From positions 496,001 to 560,000 of the forward strand of contig NZ_SJKB01000001.1 of the NCBI RefSeq assembly GCF_004331465.1: DNA of 64,000 nucleotides. Reading direction: 5' to 3'. The notes beneath the pieces were generated by a model. That model had not been told where the DNA came from and ran no database searches. It was given only the letters and a program-made list of their open reading frames with translations. Position 1 is the stretch's first letter. Each line of letters starts with the position of its first letter. Origin of the DNA: Kribbella pittospori (lineage in GTDB: Bacteria > Actinomycetota > Actinomycetes > Propionibacteriales > Kribbellaceae). The position numbers and the translations under genes were made by a program. Shown here piece after piece: positions 24,722 through 32,873 of the stretch.

Positions 24722-27700
24722 TCCGCCTGTCCCGCAGGTCGAGCGATCAGCCCACTGCCACAACGAGGTGGCACAAACTCCTGTACGGCGTCACCGCCGG
24801 ACTGGCCGTGATGGTGATCGGCGTACCGCTGACCGGGGTCGTCGCTGACGCAGTCGACGGTCCCAGCGCCACCATCACCGGCACGGTCTTCGAGGACCGT
24901 GACTCCGACGACCGCATCGACGCGGGTGAGGCCGGTCTCGCCGGCGTCAGCGTGTCGGACGGTCAGCAGAGTGTCGTGACCGATGCCCAGGGTCACTACA
25001 CCTTCAAGACCGACGTCGAGCGCCGTGACGTCGACCTGGTCTTCGTCACCCAGCCGGCCGGGTACTCGGTCGGCACCGACGACAACATGACCCCGAAGTT
25101 CTTCCGCAGCCTCGGTCAGCTGGCCGACGGCGCCGGCCAGGAGGTCAACTTCGGCCTCCGCAAGGACAAGGCGTCCGCGGCCGGCGGGTTCACCTTCGCC
25201 AACGTGGCCGACCCGCACGTCAACGCGCAGCTGCCCGAGCAGATCACCGAGATCAACTCCACGCAGCAGAAGCTCGCGTTCATCCAGGTCAGTGGCGACC
25301 TGACCAACAGCGCGACCGACTCCGAGTTCGAGTTCTACAAGAAGAGCACGGCGAACTCGAAGGTTCCGGTGTGGCCGGCGGTCGGTAACCACGAGTACGC
25401 CGCGGGGGCGACGTACGCGGCCCGGATCAACAACTACCGCAAGCACGTCGGCCCGGAGTGGTACTCGTTCGACTACAGCGACCGGCACTTCCTGGTCCTG
25501 GAGAACAACGGGGCCGCACCGTTCGCCGAGCAGCTCGAGTGGGTCAAGGCCGACCTCGCCCGGAACATGACGAAGGGCAAGCACCTCGTCGTCCTGACCC
25601 ACCAGCCGATGAACGTGCCGTTCGGTTCGCCGTCGGTGTACGACGAGTACGGCAAGGTGCTGGAGCAGTACGGCGCCGAGCTGATCCTGGTCGGGCACGA
25701 GCACTCCAACGACGTGGAGCCGAAGAGCGACTTCGCCGGCACCGCGAAGCACATCCAGACGGTGTCCAGCTCGTACACGATCGACAACTCGCCGCGCGGG
25801 TTCCGGTTCGTGCACATGGACAACAAGGCCTTCGACAACCCGTTCCGGATCTACGGCGCGGACAAGGACCTGACGATCGTCTCGCCGGCGCCCGGTACGG
25901 CGATCCCGCTGAACGGGTTCCCGGGAATCCAGGTCAACGCCTACGACACCACCGACCAGCCGGTCCGCGTCCGCTTCAAGCTCGACAAGGGCTCGTGGCG
26001 GCCACTCAGCTCGACCGGTGAGTTCACCTGGTACTCCGCCCTGCCGAACGGCATCAAGGCCGGCAAGCACCAACTCACGGTGCAAGCGGCCGACAAGACC
26101 GGGGCGACGTGGACCCGGACCTCGGACTTCACGTTCACCAACGAGAAGGCGATCCAGCCGGTCGCCGGAGCCAACTGGTCGCAGCACCACGGCGACGCCT
26201 CGCACAACGGGGTCGCCACCGACGCGATCGCCGCAGGTCAGCGGCTGGCCTGGTCCTACCGGACCAAGGGCACCTTCCTGACCGGTTCGCCCGCGATCGT
26301 CGACGGTGTCGTGTACGCCGGCACGCGGGACGAGAACGGCGACGGCAACGCGGCCGTCCACGCGGTCTCGCTGGCCACTGGCAAGAAGCTGTGGAGCTAC
26401 ACCGTGCCGTCCTCGGTGCACGGCAGCGTGGCCGTCTCCGATGGTCTCGTCTATGTCCCGACCCTGCGCGGCACGCTGTTCGCGCTGGACGCCAAGACCG
26501 GCGCACTGAAGTGGAAGAACGACCCCGGACCGGCGCCGGAAGGCAACAACCAGCGCACCTACGGGTACTACGGCGTGACGGTTGCCGACGGCAAGGTGTT
26601 GTTCCCGTACCAGACGCGCTTCGGCGAGGCGGCCACTGGTCTGCTCCTGGCCCTCGACGCCAAGACGGGTCAGCGGGTCTGGGCCGCACCGATGAGCGGC
26701 GCAACGATGAGCGACGGCACACCGGCTGTCTCCGACGGGCGGGTGTACGTCGGCAACGAGACCGCCGACCGTGTCATCGCGTACGACCTGAAGACCGGTG
26801 CGAAGCTGTGGCAGGGCACGGAGAGCCTCGGCGGTTGGCAGGACGGCATCCCGTCCGCGGCCGACGGCAAGGTGTTCATCGGGTCGAACAACGGGATCGT
26901 GGCGCGCGACGGTGCGACCGGCGCGGTGCTGTGGAGCTACCGCAGTTCGCACCCGTCGCTGGTGAGCAGCGGCGCGACTCCGTCCGCGGCAGCGGTCAAG
27001 GGCAACACGGTCTACATGTCCTTCCCGAGTGGTGCGATCACCGCTCTGAACGCGACCACGGGTGCCGTGATCTGGGACCAGTTGCTGCCGGGATCGCAGT
27101 ACCGGGGTGGCTCGTTCACCTCGCCGGCGCTGTCGGGGAACACGCTGTTCGTCGGCGCCAACAGCGGTGGGTTCTACGCGCTGGACGCGCGGACGGGCCA
27201 GCCGATGTGGTCGCAGGACATCGGCACGTGGGTGTCGGCGGGTCCGGCGGTCAGCGGCAACACCGTGGTCGCCGGTGCGTTCGACGGCAACCTGTACGCC
27301 TTCACCCCGGGTGGTACGACGGCCAAGCCGTGGCCGGTCGTGTCCGGCAAGGTGACCAACAAGGTCACCGGCGGTCCTGCCGCGAACAGCACCGTGCTGG
27401 TCGTCCAGGACGGTACGGCGGTCGGCCGCACCACGACCGATGCTGAGGGCAACTACCAGCTCGGGCTCTCGCAGGGTGCCGGGACGTACACCATCCAGGT
27501 CGCGCAGCTGGGCTTCGCGACCGCGGCCAAGCAGGTCGAGGCCGGCGACAGCGGCACCTACCACGCGGATCTGGAGGTGTCCCCGGTCAACGTCGACGCG
27601 AGTATCGGCAAGCGGCTCCCGAGCGGTCTGGTCGAGGGCGGCGTCGGTGACATCGTGATCGAGAACAAGCACCTGGCGATGGCGATCTCGAAGGTGTTCC

Positions 27701-28362
27701 AGGACTCGCAGATGAGCCCGTCCACCCCGGGCAAGGTCGTCGACATGGCGATCACCGGGCAGCCGGACCAGCTGGACTGGATCAACCTGCCGTACGTCAG
27801 CACCGCCGAACCCACCGGCGGCAGCGCGTGGCAGCAGTTGCAGGTGCGGTCGGCCGACGTACGCGTCGTCGAGAACACCGGCGAGAAGGCGGTCGTCCAG
27901 GCCACCGGGACCTCCTCGGAGAACCCGAACCTGAAGGTGGTCACGACGTACACCGCGACGGCCGACGAGCAGTTCGTCACCGCCGCGACGACCATCACCA
28001 ACACCACGGGTGCGCCGCTGACGGTGTGGGCCGGTGACGCGCTCGACCACGATGGCACGGGTTCGCGCTCGGCGGTGTCGGGCAGCGCGCCGGTGACCAG
28101 TGGCGGACCGTTCGCGCAGACGCCGGACGTGAAGCGCTGGATCGGGCAGTCCGGGACCGGGCCGGACAACCAGACCTACGGGCTGGTGTACGGCGCGGAC
28201 AGCGGGGCCTTCACCGGGTACTCGCAGGCGATCTGGACGATGAGCAAGTTCAAGCTCGACCTGCCGGCCGGGGGATCGCACACGATCACCCGGCGGGTGG
28301 TGGCGGTCTCGAACGAGGGTGTGACGGACAAGTTCGCCGTACTGAACCAGTTCGCGTTCTGA
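24718..28362 (+). CDS. secreted metallophosphatase / PQQ-propeller fusion protein (1214 aa)
   Basis: Single N-terminal hydrophobic segment (residues ~24-43) for export. Domains in order: an SdrD/Cna-B-like Ig fold (TVFEDRDSDDRIDAGEAGL, ~55-135); a calcineurin-like phosphoesterase with every metal motif present (ADPHVN, SGDLTN, GNHEY, LTHQP and GHEHSND, ~160-340); an Ig-like stretch (~395-475); a PQQ/WD-like beta-propeller of repeated LDAKTG blades (~485-870); a carboxypeptidase-regulatory-like Ig fold (~875-955); and a C-terminal ~260-residue beta-rich domain. No sorting signal was found. It is translationally coupled to HupE. The substrate of the phosphatase and the ligand of the propeller are unknown. 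Confidence 0.87.
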   Translation: MIRLSRRSSDQPTATTRWHKLLYGVTAGLAVMVIGVPLTGVVADAVDGPSATITGTVFEDRDSDDRIDAGEAGLAGVSVSDGQQSVVTDAQGHYTFKTDVERRDVDLVFVTQPAGYSVGTDDNMTPKFFRSLGQLADGAGQEVNFGLRKDKASAAGGFTFANVADPHVNAQLPEQITEINSTQQKLAFIQVSGDLTNSATDSEFEFYKKSTANSKVPVWPAVGNHEYAAGATYAARINNYRKHVGPEWYSFDYSDRHFLVLENNGAAPFAEQLEWVKADLARNMTKGKHLVVLTHQPMNVPFGSPSVYDEYGKVLEQYGAELILVGHEHSNDVEPKSDFAGTAKHIQTVSSSYTIDNSPRGFRFVHMDNKAFDNPFRIYGADKDLTIVSPAPGTAIPLNGFPGIQVNAYDTTDQPVRVRFKLDKGSWRPLSSTGEFTWYSALPNGIKAGKHQLTVQAADKTGATWTRTSDFTFTNEKAIQPVAGANWSQHHGDASHNGVATDAIAAGQRLAWSYRTKGTFLTGSPAIVDGVVYAGTRDENGDGNAAVHAVSLATGKKLWSYTVPSSVHGSVAVSDGLVYVPTLRGTLFALDAKTGALKWKNDPGPAPEGNNQRTYGYYGVTVADGKVLFPYQTRFGEAATGLLLALDAKTGQRVWAAPMSGATMSDGTPAVSDGRVYVGNETADRVIAYDLKTGAKLWQGTESLGGWQDGIPSAADGKVFIGSNNGIVARDGATGAVLWSYRSSHPSLVSSGATPSAAAVKGNTVYMSFPSGAITALNATTGAVIWDQLLPGSQYRGGSFTSPALSGNTLFVGANSGGFYALDARTGQPMWSQDIGTWVSAGPAVSGNTVVAGAFDGNLYAFTPGGTTAKPWPVVSGKVTNKVTGGPAANSTVLVVQDGTAVGRTTTDAEGNYQLGLSQGAGTYTIQVAQLGFATAAKQVEAGDSGTYHADLEVSPVNVDASIGKRLPSGLVEGGVGDIVIENKHLAMAISKVFQDSQMSPSTPGKVVDMAITGQPDQLDWINLPYVSTAEPTGGSAWQQLQVRSADVRVVENTGEKAVVQATGTSSENPNLKVVTTYTATADEQFVTAATTITNTTGAPLTVWAGDALDHDGTGSRSAVSGSAPVTSGGPFAQTPDVKRWIGQSGTGPDNQTYGLVYGADSGAFTGYSQAIWTMSKFKLDLPAGGSHTITRRVVAVSNEGVTDKFAVLNQFAF

Positions 28363-28459
28363 TCAGCCGGCCAGAACATCGATGATCCGTACGGGCTGCT
28401 GGGGCGAGGCCGCGATCCGGCCGAGCACCGGCAGCCCGTCGGATTTCGACAGAGTGTGT

Positions 28460-28960
28460 TCAGAGCTCGGCGACGTGGAGCGGCGCCTGGTCGGAGGCGT
28501 GCTCCGAGGTCGTCGTCCAGCGGGCCGCGGCGGTCGAGTGCCGGTACGGCGGATCGGCCGGCGAAGCCGGCGCGGTCAGATTGAGGTCCGGGAGCGGTGC
28601 GGGCTCGGCGGACGAGGTCACCTGGGTGCCGTCCGGTGCGAGCACCTGGACCTCTTCCACCGTGAGCAGACCGACCGGGCGGGTCCCTTCGGTGATCACG
28701 ACGATGCAGCCCGGGATCACCTGCTGGGCGCGGTTGCCCTTGGACGGGACGAGGATCCCCTCCGCCGGCGTACGCCAGGCGCCCGGTGCGAACCGCCGCA
28801 GGGCGATCCCCGCTTGCCCGTCCTCCGCGGTGCGCGGTGGCACGTACGCGGTGGCTGTGTAGTCGTAGTCGTAGTCCGGATCGGGCGGCCCGGACACCCG
28901 CCCACCCTGCCGAGGCGTCAACCAAACCACAGTGCCTCGCACGGCGAGCGACCCCGTCAT
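28460..28960 (-). CDS. conserved hypothetical protein
   Basis: About 166 residues beginning MTGSLAVRGTVVWLTPRQGG. The segment VVWLTPRQGGRVSGPP, then YTATAYVPP and IPGCIVVITEGTRPVGLLTV weakly recalls the third (beta-barrel) domain of elongation factor Tu, but no GTPase part exists. The C-terminus is low-complexity (SPADPPYRHSTAAARW). Three in-frame ATGs lie within nine bases. It is convergent with the metallophosphatase and divergent from glnE. The function is unknown. Confidence 0.65.
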   Translation of the reverse strand: MTGSLAVRGTVVWLTPRQGGRVSGPPDPDYDYDYTATAYVPPRTAEDGQAGIALRRFAPGAWRTPAEGILVPSKGNRAQQVIPGCIVVITEGTRPVGLLTVEEVQVLAPDGTQVTSSAEPAPLPDLNLTAPASPADPPYRHSTAAARWTTTSEHASDQAPLHVAEL

Positions 28961-29093
28961 CATGACCATGAACAGCCATCATGCCGACTACAGCCCGAAT
29001 CCGCTACACGACACCGTGTATTCACTGCAACACACTTGGTATCCAAACGAGGTGCCCGGTTCCCGCGCCCAGGGGCACGGGTAGCCTGCTGGG

Positions 29094-32078
29094 GTGGCTG
29101 AGGCTCGGAGGGGTTCCTGGGAAGGCCGGCTGGTTCGGCTGGGCTTCGGGGATCCGCAGCGGGCCGGGGTGATGCTGGAGCAACTGGACGCGCTGGACTC
29201 GCACAGCCCGATCGCCACCGCGCAGTTGATCAACACGCTGTCGGAGTGTGCGGATCCGGACCTCGCCCTGCGGGGACTCTGCGGGATGGTGGAGGCGCTG
29301 CGCCGGCACGAGTACGACGTCGCCGCGTTCACCCGCACGCTGGAGATGGACGACGACTTCCGCCGCCGGCTCGTCTTCGTGCTCGGCGCGAGTGAGGCAT
29401 TCGGTCGCCATCTCGAAGTACACCCACGGCACTGGTACGACTTGGCCGATCCTGCGCTGGCCGCCGTACGTCCGACACCTGACGACGTCCGCGCCAGGCT
29501 CGCCACGGCTGTCGACGCACCCAACCCGGTCGACGCGTTGCGGATCGAATACCGGCGTCTGCTGCTCCGGCTCGCCGCCCGCGACCTCGCTGAAGGGCTG
29601 CTGGTCGACGAGGTCGCCGCCGTACTGGCCGACCTCGCCGGGGGAGCGCTGGAGACCGCGCTCCACATCGCCCGCAACGAGTACTTCGCCGCCCACCCCG
29701 GCGCCGCCGACTGCCGCCTCGCGATCATTGCCATGGGCAAGTGTGGCGGCCGCGAACTCAACTACGTCAGCGACGTCGACGTCCTCTTCGTCGCCGAACC
29801 GCATGACGGAGACCCCGAAGTCCCGGCCCTCAAGACCGCGACCAACCTGGCCGCCGCGGCGATGCGGATCTGCTCGGAGCACACCGGCGAGGGCACCCTC
29901 TGGCCGGTCGACGCCGCCCTCCGCCCCGAAGGCAAGTCCGGGCCGCTGGTTCGCACCCTCGACAGTCACCTCGCCTATTACCAGCGGTGGGCGAAGACCT
30001 GGGAGTTCCAGGCCCTGCTCAAGGCGCGCCCGGTCGCCGGTGACGCCAAGCTCGGCGAGCAGTACGCCGAGAAGACCGCCGAGCTGGTCTGGTCCGCTGC
30101 CGACCGCGAAGGCTTCGTCGACGACGTCCAGGCCATGCGCCGGCGCGTCATCGACCACATCCCGGCGGCCGACGTCGACCGCCAACTGAAGCTCGGCCCC
30201 GGCGGTTTGCGCGACGTGGAGTTCGCCGTACAGCTTCTGCAACTCGTCCATGGCCGGAGTGACGAAGCGGTCCGCAGCGGTACAACGCTGGTTGCGCTCG
30301 AGTCGCTGACTGCCAACGGGTACGTCGGGCGCACCAACGGCGCCGTCCTCGCGGACGCGTACCGCTTCCTCCGGTCGATGGAGCACCGCATCCAGCTGTA
30401 CCGCTTGCGTCGTACTCACCAGGTCCCTGACGACGAGGCCGATCTCCGCCGCCTCGGCCGCTCACTCGGCTTCACCAAGAACCCGGTGAGCGACCTGACC
30501 GCGGCCTGGAAGAAGCACGCGCTCGAGGTTCGGCGGCTGCACGAGAAGCTGTTCTACCGACCGCTGCTCGCCGCAGTCGCCCGCATCCCCGGCGTCGAGG
30601 TCCGCCTGACCCCGGAGGCCGCGAAGCAACGCCTGACCGCCCTCGGGTACGCCGATCCCGCCTCGGCGCTGCGACACATCGAGGCACTGTCCGGTGGGGT
30701 GTCGCGGCGGTCGTCGATCCAGAAGGCGCTCCTGCCGGCCATGCTCGGCTGGTTCGCGGAGTCGCCCGACCCGGACGCCGGCCTGCTCGCGTTCCGGACG
30801 ATCTCGGACACCCTCGGGTCGACCCCCTGGTACCTGCGTCAGCTCCGCGACGAGGGCGCGTCGGCCGAGCGCCTCGCGCACCTGCTCGCCAGCGGCCGGT
30901 ACGCCGTCGACCTGCTGCAGCGTGCGCCGGAGGCGACCGCGATGCTCGCCGACGAGCGCGAGCTCGTCCCGCGCTCCCAAGAGGCACTGCTGGTCGAGAT
31001 GTCCGCAGCCGCCGGCCGCCAGGAGCAACCCGAGGCGGCAGTGGCCGCGATCCGCGCGGTCCGGCGCCGTGAACTCTTCCGGACCGCCGCGGCCGACCTG
31101 TCCGGTCTGCTCGACGTCGAGACGGTCGGGGAGGGCCTGACCGCGATCGCGGTGGGCACACTGACCACCGCACTAGAGGTGGCCAAGCGTGCGGTGGCGA
31201 AGGGCGAGCCCGAGCCGACCCGGATGTCGATCGTGGCGATGGGCCGCTTCGGTGGTCACGAGCTTGGGTACGGCAGCGACGCCGACGTGATGTTCGTCCA
31301 CGACCCGCTGCCGGGTGCGGACGAGAGGGCAGCGACCGACTTCGCGACCCAGGCGGCGACCGAGCTGCGCCGGTTGCTCGCGTTGCCGGGCGCGGATCCC
31401 GCGGTCGCGATCGACGCAGACCTGCGTCCCGAGGGCCGTCAAGGACCGTTGGTCCGGACGCTGGCGTCGTACGCCTCGTACTACGCGCGCTGGTCGGCGG
31501 TGTGGGAGGCGCAGGCGCTGCTGCGGGCCGACCCGCTGTGCGGCGACCCCGAGCTGTGCGCGTCGTTCCGCGAGCTGATCGACCCGCTGCGCTACCCGGC
31601 CGATGGGGTCAGCGAGCGCGACGTGATGGAGATCCGCCGGATCAAGGCACGCGTCGATGCGGAACGCCTGCCGCGTGGTGCCGACCCGAGCACGCACACC
31701 AAGCTCGGCCGCGGCGGCCTGGCCGACATCGAGTGGACCGTGCAGCTGTTGCAGCTTCGCGAAGCACACCGCCTGCCAGAGCTCCGTACGACGCGCACTC
31801 TCGGCGCACTGCGCGTCGCGGTGGACGCAGGCCTGGTGGAAGCGGCCGAGGCGGCCACTCTGCGCGAGGCGTGGGAGCTGGCGACCCGGATCCGGAACGC
31901 GATCATGCTCGTCCGCGGCCGGCCCGGCGACTCGTTGCCCCGCGATCCCCGCGACCTCTCGTCGGTCGCCCAGATCTGCGGCTATCCGCCCGGCGAGTCC
32001 AGCCGCTTCTCCGACGACTACCTCCGCATCACGCGCCGCGCCCACAACACCGTCGCCCACCTCTTCTGGGACGACTGA
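29094..32078 (+). CDS. glnE: bifunctional glutamine synthetase adenylyltransferase / adenylyl-removing enzyme
   Basis: 994 residues, the full GlnE length. Two nucleotidyltransferase domains are visible: CGGRELNYVSDVDVLFVAE (~residue 215, de-adenylylating half) and FGGHELGYGSDADVMFVHD (~718, adenylylating half). Each is followed by a helical domain of the PII-uridylyl type (LGPGGLRDVEFAVQLLQL and LGRGGLADIEWTVQLLQL). It modifies the nitrogen-responsive glutamine synthetase (GlnA1), which lies outside this window. It starts at GTG 29094. Placement near glnA2 is conserved in actinomycetes. Confidence 0.97.
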   Translation: MAEARRGSWEGRLVRLGFGDPQRAGVMLEQLDALDSHSPIATAQLINTLSECADPDLALRGLCGMVEALRRHEYDVAAFTRTLEMDDDFRRRLVFVLGASEAFGRHLEVHPRHWYDLADPALAAVRPTPDDVRARLATAVDAPNPVDALRIEYRRLLLRLAARDLAEGLLVDEVAAVLADLAGGALETALHIARNEYFAAHPGAADCRLAIIAMGKCGGRELNYVSDVDVLFVAEPHDGDPEVPALKTATNLAAAAMRICSEHTGEGTLWPVDAALRPEGKSGPLVRTLDSHLAYYQRWAKTWEFQALLKARPVAGDAKLGEQYAEKTAELVWSAADREGFVDDVQAMRRRVIDHIPAADVDRQLKLGPGGLRDVEFAVQLLQLVHGRSDEAVRSGTTLVALESLTANGYVGRTNGAVLADAYRFLRSMEHRIQLYRLRRTHQVPDDEADLRRLGRSLGFTKNPVSDLTAAWKKHALEVRRLHEKLFYRPLLAAVARIPGVEVRLTPEAAKQRLTALGYADPASALRHIEALSGGVSRRSSIQKALLPAMLGWFAESPDPDAGLLAFRTISDTLGSTPWYLRQLRDEGASAERLAHLLASGRYAVDLLQRAPEATAMLADERELVPRSQEALLVEMSAAAGRQEQPEAAVAAIRAVRRRELFRTAAADLSGLLDVETVGEGLTAIAVGTLTTALEVAKRAVAKGEPEPTRMSIVAMGRFGGHELGYGSDADVMFVHDPLPGADERAATDFATQAATELRRLLALPGADPAVAIDADLRPEGRQGPLVRTLASYASYYARWSAVWEAQALLRADPLCGDPELCASFRELIDPLRYPADGVSERDVMEIRRIKARVDAERLPRGADPSTHTKLGRGGLADIEWTVQLLQLREAHRLPELRTTRTLGALRVAVDAGLVEAAEAATLREAWELATRIRNAIMLVRGRPGDSLPRDPRDLSSVAQICGYPPGESSRFSDDYLRITRRAHNTVAHLFWDD

Positions 32079-32159
32079 CACCTGGCCAACCTCAAGACGT
32101 ACCTAAGGACCTCTCGCACCCTCGCGGTCGAGTTCTGAGGCGGGTTTTCTAGACTCGGC

Positions 32160-32873
32160 GTGGTGGAAAGGACGGATCAGGTCAGACAGGCGGGCGTGTT
32201 CAGCCACGTCCGGCGCACTGTCCGGATGACGGTCGGGCAGAAGCGGGTCTGGGAGACGCGCTGGTCCGAGCTGGGCCGGAAGCTGGAAGAACTCCCGCCG
32301 GGTGATGTCGATCTCGACGAGTGGTTCGGCCGGGAGGCGCCGACCGTTCTCGAGATCGGATCCGGGATGGGTGACGCGACCGCCCAGCTCGCGGTCGCCG
32401 CGCCGGAGATCAACCACCTGGCCGCCGAGGTGTACCCGCCCGGCCTCGGGCAGTTGATGCTGTGGGTGGAGAAGTACGACCTCGACAACGTCCGGTTGCT
32501 GGACGGCGACGCGCTCGACTTCCTCCGCGATCACGTGGCACCGGGCGCCTTGTCCGGCGTACGGATCTACTTCCCGGACCCGTGGCCGAAGAAGCGGCAC
32601 CACAAGCGCCGGCTGGTGACGCCGCCGTTCATCGCGCTGGTGGCGTCCCGGCTGCAGCCCGGTGGAACGTTGCATCTGGCAACCGACTGGGCGGACTACG
32701 CGGACCGGATGCTCGAGGTGTGCGAGGCCGAGCCGCAACTGCGTAACGCGTACGACGGCTGGGCCCCGCGCCCGGAGTGGCGTCCGGTCACCAAGTTCGA
32801 GTCCCGCGCCCAGGCCGAGGGCCGGGCGGTGCGGGATCTCCTCTACACGAAGGTCACGCCGACCGACTCGTGA
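32160..32873 (+). CDS. trmB: tRNA (guanine-N7)-methyltransferase
   Basis: 237 residues. The SAM-binding motif VLEIGSGMGDATAQLA (~residue 60) and the TrmB signature RIYFPDPWPKKRHHKRRL (~137-154) are present. It makes m7G46 in the variable loop of tRNA. It starts at GTG 32160. Its last 20 bp overlap the convergent rhamnosidase gene. Confidence 0.95.
   Translation: MVERTDQVRQAGVFSHVRRTVRMTVGQKRVWETRWSELGRKLEELPPGDVDLDEWFGREAPTVLEIGSGMGDATAQLAVAAPEINHLAAEVYPPGLGQLMLWVEKYDLDNVRLLDGDALDFLRDHVAPGALSGVRIYFPDPWPKKRHHKRRLVTPPFIALVASRLQPGGTLHLATDWADYADRMLEVCEAEPQLRNAYDGWAPRPEWRPVTKFESRAQAEGRAVRDLLYTKVTPTDS

Noticed and set aside
24577..28281. A 1234-codon open frame on the minus strand opposite the metallophosphatase
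   Set aside because: It mirrors the high-GC codon pattern of the plus-strand gene; its translation is Arg/Val/Asp-rich with no domain, whereas the plus strand shows complete catalytic motifs.
28968..29084. 38-codon plus-strand frame (starts MNSHHADYSPNPLHD) before glnE
   Set aside because: Third-position GC is clearly lower than in the neighbours, it overlaps the promoter region of the divergent gene, and no family or ribosome site was seen.
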